Source: Nitrospirota bacterium (lineage in GTDB: Bacteria; Nitrospirota; CAKKRA01; 9FT-COMBO-42-15). Taken from it: a stretch of DNA of 5,625 nt. The notes beneath the pieces are model-generated. The model searched no databases, was not told the origin of the DNA, and saw nothing but the letters and a program-made list of their open reading frames with translations. Within the stretch, counting starts at the first letter, position 1. Every line of letters starts with the position of its first letter. Below, in pieces: positions 1-5,625 of the stretch. The translations under genes were made by a program, and so were the position numbers. The stretch lies in NCBI GenBank assembly GCA_016195585.1, contig JACPZJ010000153.1:1-5625 (forward strand), given 5' to 3'.

Positions 1-479
1 GGGACGGTAAGGGCGCTGCCGCGGCAGGTCTTAATCCAAAGCCAACAGATTTTACAGACCATTCACAGATGAGGCTGAAGAGCCCTGCGGATTTTTATAA
101 TACCATGATAAAGGGTAAAGGCGCCATGCCTTCCTTTAAAAGTTTAAAAGATGATGAGGCATGGGATGTGGTATCTTATATTATCATCTTTTCAGATACA
201 AAGGATATGGCAGCAAAGGGCAAGGACATCTATTTCAGAGACTGCGCCTTCTGCCACGGCAAAACAGGCGCTGGCGACGGCCCTGGCGGCGCAAGCCTTC
301 CGTTAAAGCCGAGGAATTTTGCAGATATGAAATGGATGGCAGAGCAGAAGGACGGTGCATTGTATCAGAACATGGCAATGGGGATTCCAACATCTGGCAT
401 TGCATGCGCAGCAAAGCTGAAACCAGAGGAAAGATGGAATGTGCTATCCTATATAAGGGCGTTTACATATAGTGATTAA
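1..479 (+). CDS. Diheme c-type cytochrome, 3' part (5' end outside window)
   Basis: This is the C-terminal part of a periplasmic or membrane-attached electron-carrying cytochrome c. The frame is open from base 3, so the ATG at 69 is internal and the true start lies upstream. Two homologous domains are visible. The first begins inside a GDG...PKPTDFTD stretch, so its CxxCH should lie a few tens of bases before the window. It ends with the ligand-type sequence GAMPSF (Met codon 126-128) and a DEAWDVVSYI helix. The second has a complete heme site, CAFCHG (243-257), followed by GAGDG, LKPRNFAD and EERWNVLSYIRAF. Aligning the two domains on their helix Trp puts Ile (399-401) where the first domain has its Met ligand, with a Cys two residues later. 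The redox partner cannot be told because upstream genes are missing. The gene ends with TAA and converges on the CoxG-like gene. The family call is firm and the specific role is unknown. Confidence 0.93.
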   Translation, partial: DGKGAAAAGLNPKPTDFTDHSQMRLKSPADFYNTMIKGKGAMPSFKSLKDDEAWDVVSYIIIFSDTKDMAAKGKDIYFRDCAFCHGKTGAGDGPGGASLPLKPRNFADMKWMAEQKDGALYQNMAMGIPTSGIACAAKLKPEERWNVLSYIRAFTYSD

Positions 480-488
480 TTCTTTCAA

Positions 489-509
489 GGGCGAGGCACC
501 GCCTCGCCC
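489..509. terminator. GC-rich hairpin between convergent genes, possible bidirectional terminator
   Basis: A perfect 9-bp inverted repeat (GGGCGAGGC / GCCTCGCCC) encloses a three-base loop, ACC. It lies 9 bp after the cytochrome stop codon and 8 bp after the CoxG-like stop codon, a symmetric position suited to ending transcription from both sides. Neither strand has a proper T-run after the stem, so it is not a textbook intrinsic terminator. It could instead be a dispersed palindromic repeat or an mRNA 3'-end stabiliser. Confidence 0.55.
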
Positions 510-517
510 CTGCATTA

Positions 518-952
518 TTATGCTTTCTCCACCTTCCCCTTCACACACTCTGCAAATTCTGCTGCGTCAGCAGAAATCTTTAGCTTGATTATGGGTTCTG
601 CAAGTTTAGCAAGAATGCCATTGGCAGATACACTTGACCAGTAGGTTACCTCTGTCTTATGCTCTGATATCTTTTTTAATTCCACAGAGCCTTTTGTATA
701 AAGATCATCGCCTGTTGCAGTCCATTCACCTTTATTTGGCGGGTCTTCTAAGGTGGTATGGGCGCGCATGATAATGGCCTTTGAAAACGGCCCAAAACTT
801 ACCATTACCTTCCAGTCTGTATCTTTTTCATTTACAATACAGATGCCTTCACAGCCCGGCACGCAGGAGCCGACCTGTTTCATATCACGGAGAAAGCCCC
901 ACACCTTTTCTATGGGCGCATTTACTTCAAAAATCTTTTTTGCCTCTGGCAT
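518..952 (-). CDS. CoxG-like SRPBCC-family protein
   Basis: The product is a 144-residue protein of the CoxG (carbon monoxide dehydrogenase subunit G) branch of the SRPBCC/START-like fold. Support comes from the N-terminal strand KKIFEVNAPIEKVWGFLRD, the signature CVPGCE at residues 30-35, a central GPFSKAIIMRAHTTLEDPP segment matching the CoxG pattern, and a closing amphipathic helix. In CO oxidisers, CoxG helps membrane attachment or maturation of the molybdenum dehydrogenase. Many relatives stand alone as hydrophobic-ligand or lipid-binding proteins. No coxL, coxM or coxS is present here, so a CO dehydrogenase role is not supported. I chose the ATG at 952 because GGAG lies five bases upstream and the family fold starts there. 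An in-frame ATG at 997 would place a REP-like hairpin inside the coding region. There is no signal peptide or membrane segment, so it is probably cytoplasmic. It is last in the - strand block and may be co-transcribed with doxX-like across the repeat. Confidence 0.82.
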   Translation of the reverse strand: MPEAKKIFEVNAPIEKVWGFLRDMKQVGSCVPGCEGICIVNEKDTDWKVMVSFGPFSKAIIMRAHTTLEDPPNKGEWTATGDDLYTKGSVELKKISEHKTEVTYWSSVSANGILAKLAEPIIKLKISADAAEFAECVKGKVEKA

Positions 953-957
953 CTTGA

Positions 958-961
958 CTCC
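958..961 (-). promoter_or_regulatory. Ribosome binding site fixing the CoxG-like start
   Basis: GGAG on the - strand, five bases before the ATG at 952. It supports this start over the in-frame ATG at 997. It sits four bases away from the outer arm of the first repeat hairpin, so folding of that hairpin could affect ribosome access. Confidence 0.6.
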
Positions 962-965
962 GCTT

Positions 966-1035
966 ATATTCCTTCTCCACTTGCAGGAGAGGCACAATAT
1001 ACATCCCTTCTCCCCAATGGGGAGAGGGATAGGGT
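966..1035. repeat. Two tandem 35-bp REP-like hairpin units
   Basis: Bases 966-1000 and 1001-1035 are two units of equal length that share CCTTCTCC (971-978 and 1006-1013) and GGAGAGG (986-992 and 1021-1027) at exactly a 35-bp offset. Each unit folds on itself. The first has a 7-base loop and outer ATATT/AATAT pairing. The second has an AAT loop and a longer stem with one bulged T, ATCCC-T-TCTCCCC against GGGGAGAGGGAT. The following bases, AGGGTGAGGGG, continue the CCCTCACCCT-type sequence often seen in dispersed bacterial palindromic repeats. The element fills nearly the whole gap between the doxX-like stop and the CoxG-like RBS. No transposase or RAYT gene is present in the window. Confidence 0.75.
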
Positions 1036-1044
1036 GAGGGGTAT

Positions 1045-1524
1045 TTAAAAAATAGGTATTTTAGAAAACCGCTTTTTTAAGATGCCATCAATACCGATTG
1101 ATCTTCCTGCTGCTGAGGCTATGAAAATAATCTGAAGCGCAATAAAAAGTATATTCACATTTTTATTTGCAGGGCTGAGCCACTGATTACCGAGAAAGAA
1201 ATTTATATTCATAAATATGCCGAATATTGCCGAGATGCGGGTTAGAAGACCGAGGAGAAGGGAGAGTCCAACAAGTATCTCTCCATATACCACCAGGTAG
1301 GAGAAGGTTTCATAATTGGGGATTGCTGTATTCAGGAGGAATGATTTATACCATAAGCTGGGATTTCCTTCTGCCCATTTTTCAAGGACGCCCTTTAAGA
1401 TAGGTTTTTGCAAAAAACCGCTGGAATATTTTGAAATACCTGACATTAGAAAGAAGAAACCTATTAGAATTCTTAAAATAGCAATATAGCCAAGGTGGGT
1501 CTGCTCCCTGAAGTTTTTTATCAT
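1045..1524 (-). CDS. DoxX-family integral membrane protein
   Basis: A 159-residue, four-helix inner-membrane protein of the DoxX/DoxD-like superfamily. Hydrophobic segments lie at about residues 12-31, 72-95, 96-113 and 122-141. Family-like features are ILRILIGFFFLMSGISKY at the first helix, the GE pair at 81-82 followed by GLSLLLGLLTRISA, and the closing AAGRSIGIDGIL motif. Relatives include the small subunit of archaeal thiosulfate:quinone oxidoreductase and the bacterial DoxX proteins linked to redox or sulfur stress. The family is broad, so no substrate can be given. The ATG overlaps the TGA of the upstream HD-GYP gene (ATGA), with GGAG seven bases before it inside that gene, so translation is probably coupled. 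The stop codon lies nine bases before the tandem REP-like units. Confidence 0.85.
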   Translation of the reverse strand: MIKNFREQTHLGYIAILRILIGFFFLMSGISKYSSGFLQKPILKGVLEKWAEGNPSLWYKSFLLNTAIPNYETFSYLVVYGEILVGLSLLLGLLTRISAIFGIFMNINFFLGNQWLSPANKNVNILFIALQIIFIASAAGRSIGIDGILKKRFSKIPIF

Positions 1525-3350
1525 CTTTCATCTCCATTATTATTCTTTCTATATTCTTCTACGCATTCTAAAAATACCTCCACAATCTTAGGGTCAAAAT
1601 CTGTCCCACTCCGCGACCTTATTTCTTCAATTGCATCCTCATGGGATAGGCCCTTTCTGTAAGGCCTGTCAGTTGTTATTGCATCATAGAAGTCAGCAAT
1701 GGCTATAACCCTTGCCTCCAAAGGGATATCTTCACCTCTTAATCCATACGGATAGCCGGAGCCGTCGTATCTTTCATGGTCATGTCTTATTATGGGGATG
1801 ATTGGTTTTAGATAATCTATATCCTTTATTATATCCACACCTATTTCCGGGTGTTTTTTTATAATAGCGTATTCCAGATCGCTTAATCTTGAAGCCTTGT
1901 TCAGGATTGCATCTTCAATCCCAATCTTTCCAACATCATGAAATAGGCTTGCCTGCTCCAGCATAGAGAGCCTGTCAGGGGCAAAGCCGAGTTTCTGACC
2001 GATCTTAATGGACAGCTCTGTCACCCTTCCGGAGTGGCCGCGGGTATATTTGTCCTTTGCGTCTATGGCTGAGGTGAGCGCTTTAATAGTTCCGAGATAG
2101 GCATTTTCTAAATCATCCTGCCTCATTTTTAGTTTTTCTGCCATTAGATTAAATTCATTGGCAAGCTGCTCAATCTCATCGTTTGTGTTAACAGAGACTC
2201 TGTAGGTGAGGTTGCCGTTTCCTATTATCTCTGCTCCTGTATGAAGGGCATGGATAGGCTTCATGATGCGGTTTGCCGCAAAGAATCCGAGGATGCCTAA
2301 TAAGATTGTTAATGAGAGCGCAATGATTGCAACCTGCCACATTAATCTGTTTATTGGCGCGTATGTCTCTGACGGGTCCTGCCTGACGAATATATACCAT
2401 TTCTTTCCGCCAAAGTTGATGCCGTCAGAAGAATATTTTTCCACATAATTTACAGGCGCAAATCCAACAACAGAATTTTTGCCTCCGTGTGCATCGTCTT
2501 CTGCAATTGTCCAGCCGAGCCTCCGTTTTAATATCTCAATAATTAGGGATTCAGTAATATTATGGCTCTTTATAGGATATATTGGGCAGACAAGTATTGT
2601 TCCAGCAGAGGATATTAGATTTGCATGGCCTGTTTTTCCAATCTTTATATTTGTTACTTCATTAAAGAAAAAGCTGACATCATGAACCATCCTTACTGCA
2701 CCCATAAAACCGCCGGCCTTTTCATCAACAATAGGATAGACAATATCAAAGGTGTAGGTTTCTATCTTGTCATGGTAGGATACATCACTTAGATACGCCT
2801 TTACCCTGTTGCTTCCTGAAACAACATTCCACCACGATTCATTGCCGATATAATATTTCTCAGTCTTTTTAATTGAGGCGACAAGGCCGCCCTCTTTATC
2901 GTAGATCGCTAATTCAATATGATGTCCCTCGGGTTCAAAATAATTAAATCTTTTTAAAAAGCTGGATGCGCTATTTTCAACAATCTTTAAGGCAAAAGGG
3001 TCAACAGCAGAAGAGCCATTCCATCTGTTGTCTGTCTCCATCAATTCCTTTTTGATTGCATCCCTGCCTTTTCCTTTATATCCCTGATTTGCCTTGCGAA
3101 GGCCCTCTTTTATCTCATAGGCAATAGAAAGGTTGGCGGCCTCATCAATCTCATCCTCAAGGACGATATCAATCTTTTTTGCTGTCTCTCTTGCAATTAC
3201 CTCAAAGCTTGAGCCAATAGATTCCCTTATCCCTTTCTTACCCTGATAGTATGTTACAAGCAGGCCAATTGCCCCTGGGATTATTGCAACAAGAAGTATT
3301 GAAAAGATAATCTTCTTTCTTAAACCTGTCTTATGAATTATTGAAGACAT
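1521..3350 (-). CDS. Membrane-bound Cache-HAMP-HD-GYP receptor, putative cyclic-di-GMP phosphodiesterase
   Basis: A 609-residue sensor that probably hydrolyses cyclic di-GMP in response to an external small molecule. Order of parts: basic N-terminus and first membrane helix (about 14-36); periplasmic double-Cache-like sensor (about 37-335, with the WW...Y...PIVDEKAGGFMGAV pattern near 173-219); second helix (337-359); HAMP (about 360-412); HD-GYP domain (about 413-600). Catalytic-domain marks seen are GHSGRV (H439), FHDVGKIGI (H471, D472, K475), HPEIG (H500), HDHERYDGSGYP (523-534), IAD (D553) and DRPYR (561-565). The GYP signature is intact. The family HHE reads DHE here (D524), with an extra His just before it. 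No GGDEF or EAL domain is present. The only nearby ATG is at 3350, with a weak AAGG ten bases upstream. A strong promoter precedes the gene, and its 3' end overlaps the doxX-like start. Confidence 0.93.
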   Translation of the reverse strand: MSSIIHKTGLRKKIIFSILLVAIIPGAIGLLVTYYQGKKGIRESIGSSFEVIARETAKKIDIVLEDEIDEAANLSIAYEIKEGLRKANQGYKGKGRDAIKKELMETDNRWNGSSAVDPFALKIVENSASSFLKRFNYFEPEGHHIELAIYDKEGGLVASIKKTEKYYIGNESWWNVVSGSNRVKAYLSDVSYHDKIETYTFDIVYPIVDEKAGGFMGAVRMVHDVSFFFNEVTNIKIGKTGHANLISSAGTILVCPIYPIKSHNITESLIIEILKRRLGWTIAEDDAHGGKNSVVGFAPVNYVEKYSSDGINFGGKKWYIFVRQDPSETYAPINRLMWQVAIIALSLTILLGILGFFAANRIMKPIHALHTGAEIIGNGNLTYRVSVNTNDEIEQLANEFNLMAEKLKMRQDDLENAYLGTIKALTSAIDAKDKYTRGHSGRVTELSIKIGQKLGFAPDRLSMLEQASLFHDVGKIGIEDAILNKASRLSDLEYAIIKKHPEIGVDIIKDIDYLKPIIPIIRHDHERYDGSGYPYGLRGEDIPLEARVIAIADFYDAITTDRPYRKGLSHEDAIEEIRSRSGTDFDPKIVEVFLECVEEYRKNNNGDER

Positions 3351-3373
3351 AAAACCAAAACCTTTTTTATTTA

Positions 3374-3401
3374 ATTATATCAGAGGAATAATAATTATCA
3401 A
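3374..3401 (-). promoter_or_regulatory. Sigma70-type promoter for the HD-GYP/doxX-like unit
   Basis: On the - strand, TTGATA (3396-3401) and TATAAT (3374-3379) are separated by 16 bp, and TGA just before the -10 gives an extended -10 (TGnTATAAT). This lies entirely in the 64-bp gap after the deacetylase stop codon. Transcription would start at about 3367, giving a leader of under 20 bases. The DNA is very AT-rich, so a chance match is possible, but position and quality fit well. Confidence 0.7.
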
Positions 3402-3414
3402 TATAAAAAGCAAA

Positions 3415-4614
3415 CTAAATATTATGAAGGGGGAAGATTTTTTTCTTTATATAATCAACTCCTTCTGCTGCCTTATCCTTTATAGATTTATCTGCCTTCA
3501 GTTTTCTAAGAGGGTTACGCAATCCCTCGCCTTCAAAACCATTTTGCCTTAAAAGCGCCATCTTATCCTCTGGAATGGCATCCGGAAGCTCAACCCCTGC
3601 AAGGATACCCATTGTTAGAGTCCAGCACCGCGCAACATTGATGACATTATAACCGCCCCCTCCCAAGGCAACGAGAGGGATATTGAATCCCTTGATTTTT
3701 TGGACCATCTCACAGAAGCCATTTGTTGTAAGCTCAAGGTGTGTTAATGGGTCAGTTGCCATTGTGTCTACGCCAAGCTGTGCAACTATTGCATCAGGTT
3801 TAAAGGCCTCTATTAATGGCGGGACAACCTCGTTAAAACCCCATACAAATATCTCGTCATCTGTGCCAGGATAAAAGGGAAGATTTACAGAGAAACCCTT
3901 CCCCTTTCCAGCGCCAACCTCCTCTACAAAGCCTGTGCCGGGAAAGAGATATGTGCCGATCTCATGAAGGGAGATAGTCAATACCGAATCAGTGTTATAG
4001 AAGGCATATTGCACGCCATCGCCGTGATGTGCATCAATATCTATGTATGCAATCCTGTTGTACTTTTTCAGAAGCTCCTTTATGGCAAGCACAGGGTCAT
4101 TAATATAACAGAATCCAGATGCCCTGTTCGGCATGGCGTGATGCAGGCCGCCGGCAATATTAAAGGCAGAGGCTGCCTTGCCTTCTGCTATGATTTTTGC
4201 TGCCTGAATAGACCCGCCGCTTGAGAGCAGTGAAGCTTCGCATATCCCTTTTATTATAGGATTATCACCCCATCCAAGGCCAAATCCTGATGCATTAGCA
4301 GGATATTCGCCGCTGTCTATAGCCTTTAATACATCTATATACTCCTTTGTGTGAAAGCCTAAGACATCTCTTTCCTTTGCAGGTTCAGATTCAATATAAA
4401 GTATGTTTGGAGATTCAAGTAGCCCATATCCCTTAATAAGCTCATAAGTAAGTTTTAGCCTTATCATCTTTAATGGGTGGGCATCTCCGTAGGTGTATTT
4501 ATCAAACTTTTCTGTGTAGATAAAGGCAGAGGCAGGTTTAATGGGTTCAAGGGTTCGGGGGTTCATGGGTTCAAGCGTTTGTTTTATAGGGATGTTATTT
4601 CTCTTTTTTTGCAT
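3415..4614 (-). CDS. acuC: AcuC-type class I histone-deacetylase-family enzyme
   Basis: A zinc-dependent deacetylase of the arginase/HDAC fold, closest in style to AcuC, which in Bacillus removes acetyl groups from acetyl-CoA synthetase. Counting from the ATG at 4614 (399 residues), the core begins near residue 29 with FIYTEKFDKY and GDAHPLK. It carries the HH charge-relay pair (158-159) in GGLHHA, then RASGFCYIND, zinc ligands D194 and H196 in DIDAHHGDG, zinc ligand D283 in GVDT followed by DPLTHL, and the active-site Tyr322 in GGGGYN. All key residues are present, so activity is expected. Residues before about 28 are a low-complexity leader encoded by an 8-bp repeat. A GTG at 4620 is an alternative start; AGGT four bases before the ATG favours the ATG. 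The start overlaps the SDR gene by 20 bp, indicating one transcript. No acs gene is visible, so the substrate is inferred. Polyamine or other acyl-lysine substrates are also possible. Confidence 0.92.
   Translation of the reverse strand: MQKKRNNIPIKQTLEPMNPRTLEPIKPASAFIYTEKFDKYTYGDAHPLKMIRLKLTYELIKGYGLLESPNILYIESEPAKERDVLGFHTKEYIDVLKAIDSGEYPANASGFGLGWGDNPIIKGICEASLLSSGGSIQAAKIIAEGKAASAFNIAGGLHHAMPNRASGFCYINDPVLAIKELLKKYNRIAYIDIDAHHGDGVQYAFYNTDSVLTISLHEIGTYLFPGTGFVEEVGAGKGKGFSVNLPFYPGTDDEIFVWGFNEVVPPLIEAFKPDAIVAQLGVDTMATDPLTHLELTTNGFCEMVQKIKGFNIPLVALGGGGYNVINVARCWTLTMGILAGVELPDAIPEDKMALLRQNGFEGEGLRNPLRKLKADKSIKDKAAEGVDYIKKKIFPLHNI
4543..4574. repeat. Four tandem 8-bp GGGTTCNN units inside the deacetylase 5' end
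   Basis: Units at 4543-4550, 4551-4558, 4559-4566 and 4567-4574 read GGGTTCAA, GGGTTCGG, GGGTTCAT and GGGTTCAA, with six constant and two variable bases. On the coding (-) strand this is NNGAACCC repeated four times. Three units make 24 bp, which gives the translated leader an 8-residue period (TLEPMNPR / TLEPIKP). Because 8 is not a multiple of 3, gain or loss of one unit would shift the reading frame. Confidence 0.85.
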
Positions 4615-5512
4615 CTTCACCTGACCCCTTGAATACTTTTAACAGCCCTTCATTAAAGGGAACAGGCTCTATGTTAAAGACCTCTTTCATCTCTTTTATA
4701 TCGCAGACATTATCACCCTGCAGCATGATTATCTGCTCCCATGTAACAGGCGGTTTGGGCAGGAGGGCTTCCATAATCATTGCGGCAGGCCGCATCAGGG
4801 TTACGGGGATATGAAATTTTGATTTTTTTATACCCATTGCATCAGCAATCCTGTTTATAATATCCTCAAACCTTATCTGTTCCGGCCCCGCGACGCAGAA
4901 TGTCCTGCTCCTGAACTGCGGTGTTGTGATTGCCTTGATAAGGCAGGTAATCAGGTCATCAATAAAGATCGGCTGGATCCTTGATTCACCCGAGCCTATG
5001 ATGGGAATTACTGGCGCTTCACGGATTATTTTGGTGAGTCTTAATATAAATTCATCACCATTTCCATATATCAGTGAGGGTCTGAAGATAATATAGTCTA
5101 ATCCGCTGGCCTTGACAATCTCCTCTGCCTCTGCCTTTGTCCTGTAATATGCAGTCCTGCCGTTTTTATCTGCGCCATTGGCGCTCTGGTAATAAAAGAG
5201 CCTTACATTATTTTTTTTTGCTGCATTAATAAGGTTCCTTGTGCCATCCACATGGATGGACTGGAATGTCATCCCCTTTTCTTCCTGTATTATTCCAACA
5301 AGGTGGACGATTGTATCAATGCCCTTGCAGGCATTGTCAAGCGAGGCAGGGTCTGAAATATCACCAGCGGCAATTTCAACACCGAGGTCTTTTATTCTAC
5401 CGATCTTGCTTGAGCCTTCTCTTACAACGCATCTTACCTTATGCCCTTCATTTATCAGCCTGCTGACAAGATGGCTTCCGACAAAACCAGTACCGCCTGC
5501 TATAAGTATCAT
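4595..5512 (-). CDS. NDUFA9-like atypical SDR, NAD(P)-binding nucleoside-sugar-epimerase-type protein
   Basis: A 305-residue extended/atypical short-chain dehydrogenase/reductase, resembling the group related to the complex I accessory subunit NDUFA9. The N-terminal Rossmann fold has MILIAGGTGFVG with GxxGxxG at residues 6-12, the acidic-loop segment AAGDISD (48-54) and VHLVGI (69-74). Y122 and K126 form YxxxK within YYRTKAEAEEIV, followed by FRPSLIYGNGD (143-153) and the family-like IQPIFIDDL (179-187). The C-terminal MLQGDNVCDI is also typical of this group. Bacterial members are poorly characterised. Proposed roles include quinone, lipid or sugar-nucleotide chemistry or a chaperone-like cofactor-binding function, and none can be chosen here. 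The start ATG at 5512 has AAGGGG seven bases upstream and a promoter beyond that. It is the first gene of the - strand block, and its 3' end overlaps the acuC-like gene. The C-terminal tail is short and lysine-rich. Confidence 0.9.
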   Translation of the reverse strand: MILIAGGTGFVGSHLVSRLINEGHKVRCVVREGSSKIGRIKDLGVEIAAGDISDPASLDNACKGIDTIVHLVGIIQEEKGMTFQSIHVDGTRNLINAAKKNNVRLFYYQSANGADKNGRTAYYRTKAEAEEIVKASGLDYIIFRPSLIYGNGDEFILRLTKIIREAPVIPIIGSGESRIQPIFIDDLITCLIKAITTPQFRSRTFCVAGPEQIRFEDIINRIADAMGIKKSKFHIPVTLMRPAAMIMEALLPKPPVTWEQIIMLQGDNVCDIKEMKEVFNIEPVPFNEGLLKVFKGSGEDAKKEK

Positions 5513-5561
5513 CTGTTTTCCCCTTCAAAGGTGTGAGCGAGACCCCCTAATCCCAATATTA

Positions 5562-5591
5562 ATTATAAAGAAAGACAGGGATATAAGTCAA
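5562..5591 (-). promoter_or_regulatory. Sigma70-type promoter for the SDR-acuC unit
   Basis: On the - strand, TTGACT (5586-5591) and a perfect TATAAT (5562-5567) are separated by 18 bp. They lie upstream of the SDR start codon in the only non-coding stretch at this end of the window. Transcription should begin near 5555, giving a leader of about 43 bases that contains the AAGGGG ribosome binding site at 5520-5525. I see no obvious operator palindrome in the leader. Confidence 0.65.
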
Positions 5592-5625
5592 GGAAATGTC
5601 AGTTTTGAATAACTGCTTGTTTTTA

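Noticed and set aside
161..472. + strand ORF overlapping the cytochrome gene
   Set aside because: It is a shifted frame of the cytochrome coding sequence, gives an Arg-rich product and has no family features.
69..479. ATG at 69 as the cytochrome start
   Set aside because: The frame continues upstream with conserved cytochrome residues (PKPTDFTD) to the window edge, so this Met is internal.
953..997. Upstream start for the CoxG-like gene
   Set aside because: The added residues (MCLSCKWRRNISGVK) come from the first REP-like hairpin unit, while the ATG at 952 has a proper RBS and begins the family fold.
966..1035. Possible short CRISPR array
   Set aside because: Only two units, each self-complementary, with the variable bases being the hairpin loops rather than spacers; no cas genes.
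753..1037. + strand ORF across the CoxG-like start and the REP-like repeat
   Set aside because: It is antisense to a clear gene and its 3' half is encoded by the palindromic repeat; no recognisable protein.
1049..1062. AT palindrome AAAATA-GG-TATTTT at the end of the doxX-like gene as a terminator
   Set aside because: The stem is all A-T with a two-base loop, lies within coding sequence, and would fold too weakly.
5241..5612. 123-codon + strand ORF antisense to the SDR gene
   Set aside because: It mirrors the SDR coding sequence and runs through that gene's promoter; no RBS or family features support it.

Overview
The window looks like chromosomal DNA from a Gram-negative bacterium with cytochrome-based respiration. 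It has moderate to low GC and is rich in ATA and AGA codons. The evidence is a c-type cytochrome, a Cache-HAMP-HD-GYP receptor, a DoxX membrane protein, an NDUFA9-like SDR and an AcuC-type deacetylase. This mix is common in Nitrospirota and Desulfobacterota-like environmental genomes, but that placement is an inference from style and not from a marker gene. I see no tRNA, rRNA, CRISPR array, transposase or phage gene.

Layout. On the + strand, bases 1-479 hold the 3' part of a diheme cytochrome c gene. It converges on a five-gene block read entirely on the - strand. A 9-bp GC-rich hairpin sits midway between the two convergent stop codons. Read in the direction of transcription, the - strand block is: NDUFA9-like atypical SDR (5512-4595), AcuC-type class I histone-deacetylase-fold enzyme (4614-3415), Cache/HAMP/HD-GYP receptor (3350-1521), DoxX-family membrane protein (1524-1045) and a CoxG/SRPBCC protein (952-518). 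Two good sigma70-type promoters are visible, one before the SDR (5562-5591) and one before the HD-GYP gene (3374-3401). They divide the block into an SDR-deacetylase unit and a receptor-DoxX(-CoxG) unit. The SDR and deacetylase genes overlap by 20 bp, and the receptor and DoxX genes share an ATGA overlap, so both pairs are probably translationally coupled.

Repeat structures are the least ordinary part. Two tandem 35-bp REP-like hairpin units fill the DoxX-CoxG gap. Four 8-bp GAACCC-type units lie inside the 5' coding end of the deacetylase gene and encode a low-complexity N-terminal leader. Residue-level oddities are the loss of the expected axial Met in the second cytochrome domain and an Asp in place of the first His of the HD-GYP HHE motif.

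No clearly new multi-gene system is evident. The genes are recognisable families in an unremarkable arrangement, and the interest lies in the couplings, the repeats and the substituted residues.
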